Origin: Candidatus Latescibacterota bacterium
GTDB taxonomy: Bacteria > Krumholzibacteriota > Krumholzibacteriia > JACNKJ01
Reading direction: 5' to 3'
NCBI GenBank assembly: GCA_020633725.1
Contig: JACKDC010000006.1
Span: 186,001 to 250,000, forward strand
Length of the DNA: 64,000 nt
Shown: positions 54,375 through 64,000 of the stretch, in pieces
Layout of the letters: every line of letters starts with the position of its first letter
Position numbering within the stretch: position 1 is the stretch's first letter
Notes under the pieces: generated by a model
The model's input: the letters and a program-made list of their open reading frames with translations, nothing else
What the model was told of the DNA's origin: nothing
Databases searched by the model: none
Position numbers and translations under genes: made by a program

Positions 54375-55196
54375 ATGAGCTGGATCAAGGACTATCGCCT
54401 CACCGCCGACCTGGACGAGGCCGCCGAACTCCTGGCGCGCCCCGACGAGCGCTGGGCCGTCTTCGGCGGCGGCAGCCGCCTCGTGGCGCGCAAGCCGCCC
54501 GAGGTGGAGCGGCTGGTCGACCTGCTGCCCCTCGGCCTCGACCGCATCGAAGACGGCGACGACGGCGCCCTCCGCCTCGGCGCCCGCGTGCGCCTGCAGA
54601 CCCTGGCCGACCGCAAGGACCGCGACGGCCTCCTGCGCGCGGCGTCCCTCTCCCTCGCCCACTCGGTGAACCTGCGCAACCAGATGACGCTGGCCGGCGA
54701 GACCGCCTGGCCCATCGTGCTGAGCGAGCTGCAGACGGCGCTCGTGGCCCTGGACGCCCGCGTGCATCGCCACGCCCTCGCGCCCGCGGGCGTCGCCGAC
54801 TACCTGGCCGAGTCGCCGCGCGCGGGGATCATCACGGCGCTGGAGCTGCCGGCCGCGCGCGGCTGGCGCTTCGGCTTCCACGCGCTGCGCGCCGCGAGCG
54901 CCGCGCGGCCGCAGCTGGTGCTCGCCGCGGGCGTGGAGCTGGTGGATGGCCGGATCAAGGCGGCGCGTCTCGTCTACGGACGCTTCGGCGAGCGGCCGCA
55001 GCGCGCGCTGGGACTGGAGCGGCGGCTCGTGGGCGAGGCGCCGGCGCCGCTTGGACTCGGCACGCTGGAGGGCGACCTGCGCGACGGGCTCGCGCCCTTC
55101 GACGACCCCGGCGTCGACGCGGCAAGCAAGTGGGACGGCGCCGCGGCGCTGGTGGACGAGTTCCTGGCCACCTGTCGCGGAGCGTCCGGGCCGTGA
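54375..55196 (+). CDS. FAD-binding subunit of a molybdenum hydroxylase (YgfM-like)
   Basis: 273 residues from the ATG after GGAGGG; an upstream ATG at 54351 is less likely. AVFGGGSRLVARKP is the FAD pyrophosphate loop, and NLRNQMTLAGET matches the second FAD motif (usually NxxTxGG). The C-terminal CO-dehydrogenase-flavoprotein domain follows. Its layout resembles E. coli YgfM, the FAD partner of XdhD. It passes electrons between the molybdenum subunit and an acceptor. The stop overlaps the GTG start of the large subunit gene. Confidence 0.87.
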   Translation: MSWIKDYRLTADLDEAAELLARPDERWAVFGGGSRLVARKPPEVERLVDLLPLGLDRIEDGDDGALRLGARVRLQTLADRKDRDGLLRAASLSLAHSVNLRNQMTLAGETAWPIVLSELQTALVALDARVHRHALAPAGVADYLAESPRAGIITALELPAARGWRFGFHALRAASAARPQLVLAAGVELVDGRIKAARLVYGRFGERPQRALGLERRLVGEAPAPLGLGTLEGDLRDGLAPFDDPGVDAASKWDGAAALVDEFLATCRGASGP

Positions 55197-58051
55197 ACCC
55201 GGCGGACCGCAGCCTGCGCTTCACCCTGAACGGCCGCGCGCTGGAGCTGGCCGTCCCGCCGGCGCTGGACCTGCTGACCCTGCTGCGCGAGCTGGGCTGC
55301 ATGTCGGTCAAGTTCTCCGACGAACACGGCGAGGGCGGCGCCGACACGGTGCTCGTCGACGACCGGCCCGTCAGCGCGGCCACCCACCTCGCGCTGCAGG
55401 TGGAGGGGCGTCGCGTGGAGACGCTCGAAGGCCTGCGCGACACGCCCTGGCTCGCCGCGCTGGCCGAACGCTTCCTCGACGAGGGCGCCGTGCAGTGCGG
55501 CTACTGCACGCCGGCCCTTCTGCTGCAGCTGGAGGCCCTGCGCCGCCGCGATCCCGCGCCCGACGAGACCGCCCTGCGCGCCGCGCTGGGGGCCGTGTTC
55601 TGTCGCTGCACCGGCATGGTCAAGCCGCTGCGGGCCGCCCGCGTGGCCTTCGGCCTGGCGGCGCCGCGCGAGTCGGGGGCGCGGGCCGCGCGGGAGGGCG
55701 GCGCGCCGCTGCGCGTCGTCGGTCACGATGCGCGGCGCGTGGACGGCCGCGCGTTGGTGCGCGGCGAGCCCGTCTTCGCCGGCGACCTGGAGCCTGCCGG
55801 CGCGCTCATGCTCGCGATCCTGCCGAGCCCTCACGCGCACGCGCGCATCCGCGCCATCGACACGACCGCCGCGCTGCGGCTGCCCGGCGTGGCGGCGGTG
55901 CTCACCTGGCGCGACGTCCCCCGCCGCGCCTACACCAGCGCGGGCCAGGGCTTCCCCGAGCCCAGCCCCTACGACTGCTATCTGCTGGATGACAAGGTCC
56001 GCCACGTGGGCGACAAGGTGGCGCTCGTGGCCGCCGAAACGCCCGCCGCCGCCGCGGCGGCCTGCGCGGCCATCGCGGTGGACTACGAGCTGCTGCCCCA
56101 CTTCCTCGACGAGCGCGAGGCCCAGGCCGAGGGCGCGCCCATCGTCCACGACGAGCCCCGCCCCGACGACCCCCAGACCGACCTGCTCTTCTGGCCGGAG
56201 GACCCCGCGCGGAACGTCGCCGCGCGCACCTCGCTCGACCTGGGCGACGTGGACGCCGGCTTCGCGGCGGCGAGCGCCGTGATCGAGCGCGAGTACCGCA
56301 CGCACCAGGTGCAGCAGTGCTCGCTGGAACCCCACGTGTGCAGCAGCTGGCTCGACGCCGACGGCCGCCTCGTGATCCGCAGCAGCACGCAGGTGCCCTT
56401 TCACGTCCGGCGCGTGGTCGCGCGCCTGCTCGACCTGCCCACGAGCCGCGTGCGCGTGATCAAGGCGCGCGTGGGCGGCGGCTTCGGCGGCAAGCAGGAG
56501 ATCCTCGGCGAGGAGCTGGTGGCGCTGATGACGCTGCGCACCGGCCGTCCCGTGCGCCTCGTCCTGAGCCGCGCCGAGGAACTGCGCTTCGCGCGCAGCC
56601 GTCACCCGGCCCGCGTGCGCTACCGCGCGGGCTTCGACGCCGCGCGACGCCTGACCGCCATGCAGATGGACATCCTCGAGAACACCGGCGCCAACGGCGC
56701 GCACGCGCTCACGGTGATGTCCGTGTCGGCCAACAAGGGCCTCAGCCTCTACCCGGCGCCGGCGGTGCGGCACCGGGGCGTGGCCGTCTACAGCAACCGG
56801 CCGCCGGCGGGGGCCTTTCGCGGCTACGGTTCGCCCCAGGCCTTCTTCGCGCTGGAGTCCTTCATGGACGAGGCCGCGCGCGAACTCGGCGCCGATCCCT
56901 TCCGCCTGCGCCTGGACAACGCGCTGCGCGTGGGCGACGCCATGGAGGTGGCCGCGAAGCTGGGCGAGGGCCGCGAGGGCGTGCTGTCCACGTTGACGAG
57001 CGGCGCCATCGAGGGCTGCCTGCGTGCGGGGCGCGAGGCCATCGGCTGGGACACGGCCCCGCGGGGCTGTCCGCCGCCGAATGCGCCGCCCTGTTCGCCG
57101 CTGCGGCGGGGGCTGGGCTTCGCGCTGGTGATGCAGGGCTCGGGCATCCCCGGCATCGACATGGCCGGCGCCTTCCTCAAGATGAACGAGGACGGCGGCT
57201 TCAACCTCATGGTGGGAGCCGCGGACATCGGCACCGGCTCGGATACCGTGCTGGCGCAGATCGCCGCCGAGGTGCTGGGCGTGACGCCGGCGATGATCGT
57301 GGTGACCAGCGGCGACACGGACCACACGCCTTTCGACCCGGGCGCCTACGCCTCGAGCACCACCTACATCAGCGGCGGCGCGGTCAAGAAGGCGGCCGAG
57401 ACGCTGCGCGCGCGCATCCTCGACTACGCCGCGTTGCTGCTCGACGCCGATGCCGCCGGCCTGCGGCTGGACGGCCCCGCCGTCCTGGCCCCGGACGGCC
57501 GCCGCCTGCCCTTCACCGAGATCGGCACGCGGAGCCTCTACACGGACCATCAGCGGCAGCTCATGGCCTCGGCCAGCCACGTGTCGCCGGACTCGCCGCC
57601 GCCCTTCGCGGCGCAGTTCGCCGAGATCGAGGTGAACCTGGCCACCGGCGCGATCCGCGTGCTGCGCTTCGTCACGGCTGTGGACGCGGGCCGCGTCCTC
57701 AACCCCGCCATGGCCGAGGGGCAGGTGGAGGGCGCGGTGGCCCAGGGACTGGGCATGGCGCTGGTGGAGCGGATGGCCTTCGACGCGGCGGGACGTCCCC
57801 AGGCCGCCAGCTTCCGCGAGCACGGCTACCTGGTGCCTGACGACCTGCCCGAGCAGCAGGTGATCTTCGTGGAGGACCACGAACCCACGGGGCCTTTCGG
57901 GGCCAAGGCCGTGGCCGAGATCTGCATCAACGGCCCGGCCCCCGCCGTGGCCAACGCCCTCGCCGACGCCACCGGCGTCCGCCTGCGGGAGACTCCCCTG
58001 ACGCCAGACCGGGTGCGCGCCGCCCTGCGCGCAGCCGGTCTCCGATTATAG
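55193..58051 (+). CDS. XdhD-like fusion of 2Fe-2S and molybdopterin subunits (xanthine dehydrogenase family)
   Basis: 952 residues, the length of E. coli XdhD. The GTG start overlaps the previous stop (GTGA). Residues 1-150 are the iron-sulfur part. The second 2Fe-2S site is complete (C102-x-x-C105 in VQCGYCTP and C137-x-C139 in FCRCTGM). The first, plant-ferredoxin-like site is lost (SDEHGEGGADTVLVDD where CxxxxCGxC should be). The Mo domain has VGGGFGGKQE, R543 in FRGYGSPQA and the catalytic E909 in GAKAVAE. It likely hydroxylates a purine such as hypoxanthine. Relatives can be selenium-dependent; that is not testable here. Confidence 0.9.
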   Translation: MNPADRSLRFTLNGRALELAVPPALDLLTLLRELGCMSVKFSDEHGEGGADTVLVDDRPVSAATHLALQVEGRRVETLEGLRDTPWLAALAERFLDEGAVQCGYCTPALLLQLEALRRRDPAPDETALRAALGAVFCRCTGMVKPLRAARVAFGLAAPRESGARAAREGGAPLRVVGHDARRVDGRALVRGEPVFAGDLEPAGALMLAILPSPHAHARIRAIDTTAALRLPGVAAVLTWRDVPRRAYTSAGQGFPEPSPYDCYLLDDKVRHVGDKVALVAAETPAAAAAACAAIAVDYELLPHFLDEREAQAEGAPIVHDEPRPDDPQTDLLFWPEDPARNVAARTSLDLGDVDAGFAAASAVIEREYRTHQVQQCSLEPHVCSSWLDADGRLVIRSSTQVPFHVRRVVARLLDLPTSRVRVIKARVGGGFGGKQEILGEELVALMTLRTGRPVRLVLSRAEELRFARSRHPARVRYRAGFDAARRLTAMQMDILENTGANGAHALTVMSVSANKGLSLYPAPAVRHRGVAVYSNRPPAGAFRGYGSPQAFFALESFMDEAARELGADPFRLRLDNALRVGDAMEVAAKLGEGREGVLSTLTSGAIEGCLRAGREAIGWDTAPRGCPPPNAPPCSPLRRGLGFALVMQGSGIPGIDMAGAFLKMNEDGGFNLMVGAADIGTGSDTVLAQIAAEVLGVTPAMIVVTSGDTDHTPFDPGAYASSTTYISGGAVKKAAETLRARILDYAALLLDADAAGLRLDGPAVLAPDGRRLPFTEIGTRSLYTDHQRQLMASASHVSPDSPPPFAAQFAEIEVNLATGAIRVLRFVTAVDAGRVLNPAMAEGQVEGAVAQGLGMALVERMAFDAAGRPQAASFREHGYLVPDDLPEQQVIFVEDHEPTGPFGAKAVAEICINGPAPAVANALADATGVRLRETPLTPDRVRAALRAAGLRL

Positions 58052-58108
58052 CGGGAGCCCTCGACCAAACTGGCCCGCCCTCTGCTTCTCTCCCCTTTCG
58101 CGCGACAG

Positions 58109-58129
58109 CCGCTCCGTTCGCCGGGGCGG
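58109..58129 (+). terminator. Weak hairpin after the XdhD-like gene
   Basis: CCGCTCCG pairs with CGGGGCGG (one mismatch) across TTCGC. There is no T tract. The remaining 58052-58342 spacer shows nothing else I can support beyond the ribosome site of the next gene. Confidence 0.3.
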
Positions 58130-58342
58130 ACGCTCAGCCTTAACTGATTTGACGGCAGCGAAATGCGCGCCAGGCGCGGCGGCAGGGCCCCACGGGAGGC
58201 CCCGCTCGCCGCACGCCCCGTGGCCGCAGGTGGCAACTCTTTCAGCACCTGCGCACGAGTCGGCGGCAAACCCGCCGCAGGCGCCGGCATTTCAGACCTT
58301 GCCGCGAGCAATCGCGGCTCGAGCCATGAAGGAGCCCGAACG

Positions 58343-61300
58343 ATGATGGGCAAGCGCAGGCACTCGCAAGACGGCGCCATGAAGCGGGCCCTGCCCCGTT
58401 TCCTGGCCTACTTCCTGGGTTCGGCGCTGATGGTGCTGGCCATCGGCGTGCTGCTCTTCGTGGCGGAACGGGCCAGTCGCACCGAGTTCCTGGCGGACCA
58501 GGAGCAGTCGCGGCTGCGACTCCAGGGCGACGTGGCCGAGCGCGAGCTGCGGCAGATCTCCGCCGACCTGCTGACCCTCGCGAAGAACGCCAGCGTCGGA
58601 CGCGCGATGCTCGTCGGCGTGGGCGAGGCGCCGGGGCAGCTGGACCGCGACGACGCCCTCGCCCTCGCGCGCGACCTGGAGAACTTCGCGCAGGTGAAGG
58701 GCGTCTACGACGCGCTCACGCTCTACGACCGCGCCGGCCATCAGCTGCTGCGGCTGGAGAACGCCGACAGCGAGCCGGTCGCCGTCTTCCCCGACTCCGC
58801 CGAGAGTCGCCGCAAGCGCGCGCCCGTGGATCTGGGCAGCCTGCCGGCCGGCGAGGTCCGCTACTGGATGCCCGAGGACCAGTCGGCGCGCCTGAGCGTC
58901 GCCACCGCGGTGCGCGAGGCGGGGCGCAGCCAGGGCTGCCTGGTGCTCTCCTATCGCACGGCGCACCTGCTGGGCGAGATGGGCGAGCAGGCGCAGAACG
59001 CGGCGACGGATCTGCGCATCCTCGATCGCCGTGGACGCACGCTCTTCGCCACCGCGGCGGGACGTCCCGCCACGGCGGCCTTCGATCCCAGCACGGCCGA
59101 TCCCGAGCTCTGGCACCGCATCCTGAGCACGGGCGACGGCCAGCAGCGCGAGGCGAGCGGTCTCGTCACCTATCGCAGCCTGCGGCCGGGCCGCTGGCTC
59201 GAGGAACTGGACGCCAAGAGCGAGGGTCAGGGCGGCTGGAAGCTCGTGGCGTTCCTGCCCGCGTCGGAACTCAGCGCGGCGATGCAGCCCTACCTGGGCC
59301 AGCTGCTGCGCTTCTACCTGGCCGTCCTCGTGCTGCTGGCGCTGGGTTCGCTGCTGCTGGCCGTGGGGCGCGTCCGTTCGCGCCAGGCTGCCGAGGACGC
59401 GGACGCCAGCCGCGAGCGCTACGCCAAGCTCATGGACGACGCCCGCGAGCTCGTGATCACCGCCACCATCGAGGAGGACGCCACCGGCACCGCCGGCCTG
59501 CTCTCCCTCAACCGCGCCGCCACCGAACTGCTGGGCTTCGACGCCGCCGAGGTGGCGCAGATGAGCCTGAGCGAGCTGGTGACGCCCGCGAGCATCGAGG
59601 CCCTGCGGCGTCACCTCGCCACCGCGCGCATGGGGCGCGCCAAGGCCGTCGAGCTCGAGGTGATCACGCGCGGAGGCCAGGTTCACAGCCTCGAGCTGAT
59701 CTTCAAGCGCGTGGTCTCCGAGGACGGCGAGAGCAGCGTGCTCCGCGGCAGCGGCCACGACGTGGGCGACCGCAAGCGCGCCGAGACCGCGCTCGACTCG
59801 ATGGAGCAGCTGATGACGCTGCAGACCACCGTGCTCACCCTGCTCGATCACGACGACCTCGACGGCGCGCTCGGCACGCTGCTGGCGCATCCCGAGCTGC
59901 GGCTCTCCGGCTGGGTGGCGCTCTACGCCGCCGTCGACGCGCAGTCGCCCGTGGAGCGCGCGCACTATCGCGCCGTGGAGAGCAAGGACGCGGGCGTCCT
60001 CGTGGACTACCTGCCCGAGCGGCTGCCCGACAGCCTGCGGCCCACGCTGGCCGCGGAGCATCCCTTCCGCCTCGATCTGCACGCCGACGGCGACCCGCCC
60101 TTCGGCAAGGCGCTGCCCAAGGCGCATCGCGTCTGCTGGTTCTTCCCCGTGGGTCAGGGCGCCGGCGCGCTGCTGCTCTTCAGCGCCGACGAGGGCGACT
60201 GGGCCGCGCCACGCCAGGAGGTCTTCGCGAACCTGGCGCGCGCCTGCGGACAGCGGCTCAGCCTTCGCCGCCTGAGCGCCGGCCTCGCGGCCGGACGGGC
60301 GGCCCTGGACTCCGCGCGCTCCGAGACGGCCAAGGCCGAGGACACGCTGCCCAGCTTCCTCATTCGCGTGGGCGACCGCCTGCGCCTGCCGGCCCGCCGC
60401 CTGGTGACGGAGGCCGGGCAGGCCATCGCCTCGGGGCAGGATCCGGCCGCAGGGCTGGCCACGCTCGAGCGCGGCGCGCGCGGCGTGCTGCGCAGCATCG
60501 AGGAGATCCTCACCTACGCCGAGCTGGAGGCGGGCCGCCTCACCGTGAAGGCGGAGGAGTTCGACTGGCGCGAGGTCCTGCGCGACGCGCTCGGCGCCAT
60601 GGCCGAGGCCTCCGCGCGCCGTGGGCTCACGCTGCGCGCCGAGATCGAGAAGCAGATTCCGCCGCGGCTCGTCGGCGACGCGCATCTGCTGCGGCAGGTG
60701 CTGGACCAGCTGCTCGGCAACGCCGTGCGCTACACCGAGGAGGGCGAGGTCGTCCTCAAGGTGCAGCTCGCGCGGGAGACGGCCGGCGGCGTGTCGCTGC
60801 ACTTCACCGTCCACGACACCGGCTGCGGCATTCCCGACGAGCAGCAGAACAGCCTGTTCTCGGCCTTCGGCGACGAGGGGCAGGCGGCGTCGCGGCGGCA
60901 TCGCAACGGCGGCATGGGGCTCAGCCTGGCGTCGCGGCTGGTGAAGGCCATGGATGGGACCATGTGGATGCAGAGCGTCCCGTCCCAGGGGAGCAACTTC
61001 CACTTCACCTGCCCGTTCAGCCTGCTCGTGGGCCAGCAGAAGCCCGACTTTGGCGCCAAGGAGACCCCCGCGGCTCCCGGCCAGCCGACGCCGGCGCCCG
61101 CCCCCGCCGCGCCCGTGGCGGCCGCGCCGCCGTCGCCAGCGCCGCCGCTGCGCTCCCTGCACCTGCTGGTCGCGGACGAGAGCGAGTCCAGCCGCGAGAA
61201 GCTGCGCACCCTGCTGCAGCAGCACGGCCACCGGGCGACGGTGGTGGACTCGGCGATCCAGGCCATCGAGTCCATCGCGCTCGACGACTTCGACGCCGTG

Positions 61301-61933
61301 CTGATGGGCGTCCAGATGCGCGACATGGACGGCCTCACGGCCACGCGGGCCATCCGCGACTACGAGAAGTCCGGCGGCGCGCACCTGCCGGTGATCGCCC
61401 TCAGCGCGCAGGCCATGGAAGGCGACCGCGCCCGCTGCGAGGCGGCGGGCATGGACCACTACCTGGCCAAGCCCATCGACGAGCAACAGCTCCTGGCGAC
61501 ACTCGCCGCCGTGGCGCAGGGCACGTCCCTCGGCCCGGCGGCGCCTGGCGTCGAAGCCCCACACGATGACGGAAAGGACATCAACGTGAACGTGGACATG
61601 GATCTCAGCGTCTTCGACCGCGCCGCCGCCCTGGACCGGGTGGCGGGGGACATCGAGCTGCTCATCGAGCTCGCCGGCATGTTCATGGAGGACGTGCCGA
61701 ACATGCTGGCCGAGATCGAGTCGGCCGTGCGCAACGGCGACAGCGACGGGCTGCGCAAGAGCGCGCACACGCTCAAGGGCGCCGTGAGCAACTTCAGCGC
61801 GCAGAACGCGCAGGACGCCGCCTGGGCGCTCGAGCAGATCGGCCGCAGCGGCGATCTGAGCGAGGCCGTCGGCGCCTACAACCTGCTCCGGCAGGAGATC
61901 GAGCGTCTTCAGCCCCTGCTGAGCTCGCTCTAG
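58343..61933 (+). CDS. Degenerate hybrid histidine kinase with Cache-type sensor, pseudo-receiver and HPt
   Basis: 1196 residues from the ATG after AAGGAG. TM1 is about residues 20-40, a roughly 270-residue extracytoplasmic sensor follows, TM2 is near 320-340, then a PAS domain (residues 360-475) and a GAF-like region (490-660). In the HisKA position the sequence reads VGDRLRLPARR, with D678 where the phosphorylated His of SHEIRTP belongs. HATPase residues N793 and D825 and a GMGLSLA box remain. After a Pro/Ala linker the receiver has G989 in LMGVQMRDMDG instead of the Asp. The C-terminal HPt keeps H1142 (SAHTLKGAV). It likely works as a ligand-gated scaffold or phosphorelay HPt, not as a kinase. 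Confidence 0.88.
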   Translation: MMGKRRHSQDGAMKRALPRFLAYFLGSALMVLAIGVLLFVAERASRTEFLADQEQSRLRLQGDVAERELRQISADLLTLAKNASVGRAMLVGVGEAPGQLDRDDALALARDLENFAQVKGVYDALTLYDRAGHQLLRLENADSEPVAVFPDSAESRRKRAPVDLGSLPAGEVRYWMPEDQSARLSVATAVREAGRSQGCLVLSYRTAHLLGEMGEQAQNAATDLRILDRRGRTLFATAAGRPATAAFDPSTADPELWHRILSTGDGQQREASGLVTYRSLRPGRWLEELDAKSEGQGGWKLVAFLPASELSAAMQPYLGQLLRFYLAVLVLLALGSLLLAVGRVRSRQAAEDADASRERYAKLMDDARELVITATIEEDATGTAGLLSLNRAATELLGFDAAEVAQMSLSELVTPASIEALRRHLATARMGRAKAVELEVITRGGQVHSLELIFKRVVSEDGESSVLRGSGHDVGDRKRAETALDSMEQLMTLQTTVLTLLDHDDLDGALGTLLAHPELRLSGWVALYAAVDAQSPVERAHYRAVESKDAGVLVDYLPERLPDSLRPTLAAEHPFRLDLHADGDPPFGKALPKAHRVCWFFPVGQGAGALLLFSADEGDWAAPRQEVFANLARACGQRLSLRRLSAGLAAGRAALDSARSETAKAEDTLPSFLIRVGDRLRLPARRLVTEAGQAIASGQDPAAGLATLERGARGVLRSIEEILTYAELEAGRLTVKAEEFDWREVLRDALGAMAEASARRGLTLRAEIEKQIPPRLVGDAHLLRQVLDQLLGNAVRYTEEGEVVLKVQLARETAGGVSLHFTVHDTGCGIPDEQQNSLFSAFGDEGQAASRRHRNGGMGLSLASRLVKAMDGTMWMQSVPSQGSNFHFTCPFSLLVGQQKPDFGAKETPAAPGQPTPAPAPAAPVAAAPPSPAPPLRSLHLLVADESESSREKLRTLLQQHGHRATVVDSAIQAIESIALDDFDAVLMGVQMRDMDGLTATRAIRDYEKSGGAHLPVIALSAQAMEGDRARCEAAGMDHYLAKPIDEQQLLATLAAVAQGTSLGPAAPGVEAPHDDGKDINVNVDMDLSVFDRAAALDRVAGDIELLIELAGMFMEDVPNMLAEIESAVRNGDSDGLRKSAHTLKGAVSNFSAQNAQDAAWALEQIGRSGDLSEAVGAYNLLRQEIERLQPLLSSL

Positions 61934-61963
61934 GCGGATCGCGTGGAGCGCGAAGGGCATAGC

Positions 61964-64000
<2,037 letters not shown>

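Overview
The window is one continuous stretch of very GC-rich DNA (I estimate about 70% G+C by eye) from a Gram-negative bacterium. Secreted proteins carry FlgD-like C-terminal sorting domains (WPNPFNPST-type) and dockerin-like EF-hand pairs. There are lipoproteins, outer-membrane barrels, a YciI protein and several hybrid histidine kinases. This mix fits the FCB-side lineages usually binned as Candidatus Eisenbacteria or relatives; that placement is inference, since no rRNA or tRNA gene is present. Promoters resembling TTGACG-N17-TATAAT, good Shine-Dalgarno sites and ATGA/GTGA stop-start overlaps recur throughout. Because of the base composition, nearly every gene is shadowed by long false antisense ORFs.

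Layout. 1-1285: the start of a creatininase-type hydrolase, a dockerin-bearing secreted protein and a small secreted protein whose ribosome site lies in a hairpin. 1305-7385: a heavy-metal RND efflux operon (Cys/His-rich leader protein, TolC-type channel, CusB-like adaptor, CusA-like pump). 7382-9613: ElbB-like protein, O-methyltransferase, secreted protein. 9614-10163: no intact gene, only GC palindromes and an apparent relic. 10164-14395: a BNR/FlgD secreted protein and a Fur-regulated zinc (or related metal) uptake operon fur-znuA-znuC-znuB with an operator-promoter overlap. 14591-20140: Sad-type aldehyde dehydrogenase, HDOD protein, beta-carbonic anhydrase, S9 peptidase lipoprotein. 20164-25458: a chemoreceptor behind a sigma-28-type promoter, and an unusual GAF / PEP-synthase-N / nucleotidyltransferase fusion. 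25562-28128: a CPA1 antiporter and a D-2-hydroxyacid dehydrogenase bracketed by two inverted 139-bp MITE-like elements. 28321-30195: small STAS-like, secreted and YciI proteins.

30192-38096 is the most intriguing block. A leftward operon (outer-membrane barrel, exported protein with kinase-like motifs, Npt-type nucleotide transporter) diverges from a rightward pair (membrane-anchored metallophosphoesterase, second Npt-type transporter fused to a helical-repeat domain). Together these could form an extracytoplasmic phosphorylation/dephosphorylation system with its own nucleotide supply. This is a hypothesis drawn from motifs and gene order.

38093-46831: a large BNR-repeat secreted protein, a membrane Ser/Thr kinase, two AlgE-like barrels in tandem, and a 41-residue accessory protein coupled to a sodium:solute symporter. 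46889-50014: a five-PAS hybrid kinase. 50098-58051: a tightly coupled purine/nucleobase catabolism cluster (PreA-like, 8-oxoguanine-deaminase-like, PAS/zinc-ribbon, CTP-synthase-C-terminal-like, HsmA, YgfM-like and XdhD-like proteins). 58343-64000: a hybrid kinase-like protein that has lost both its phospho-accepting His and its receiver Asp but keeps an HPt His, followed by an intact hybrid kinase cut by the window end.
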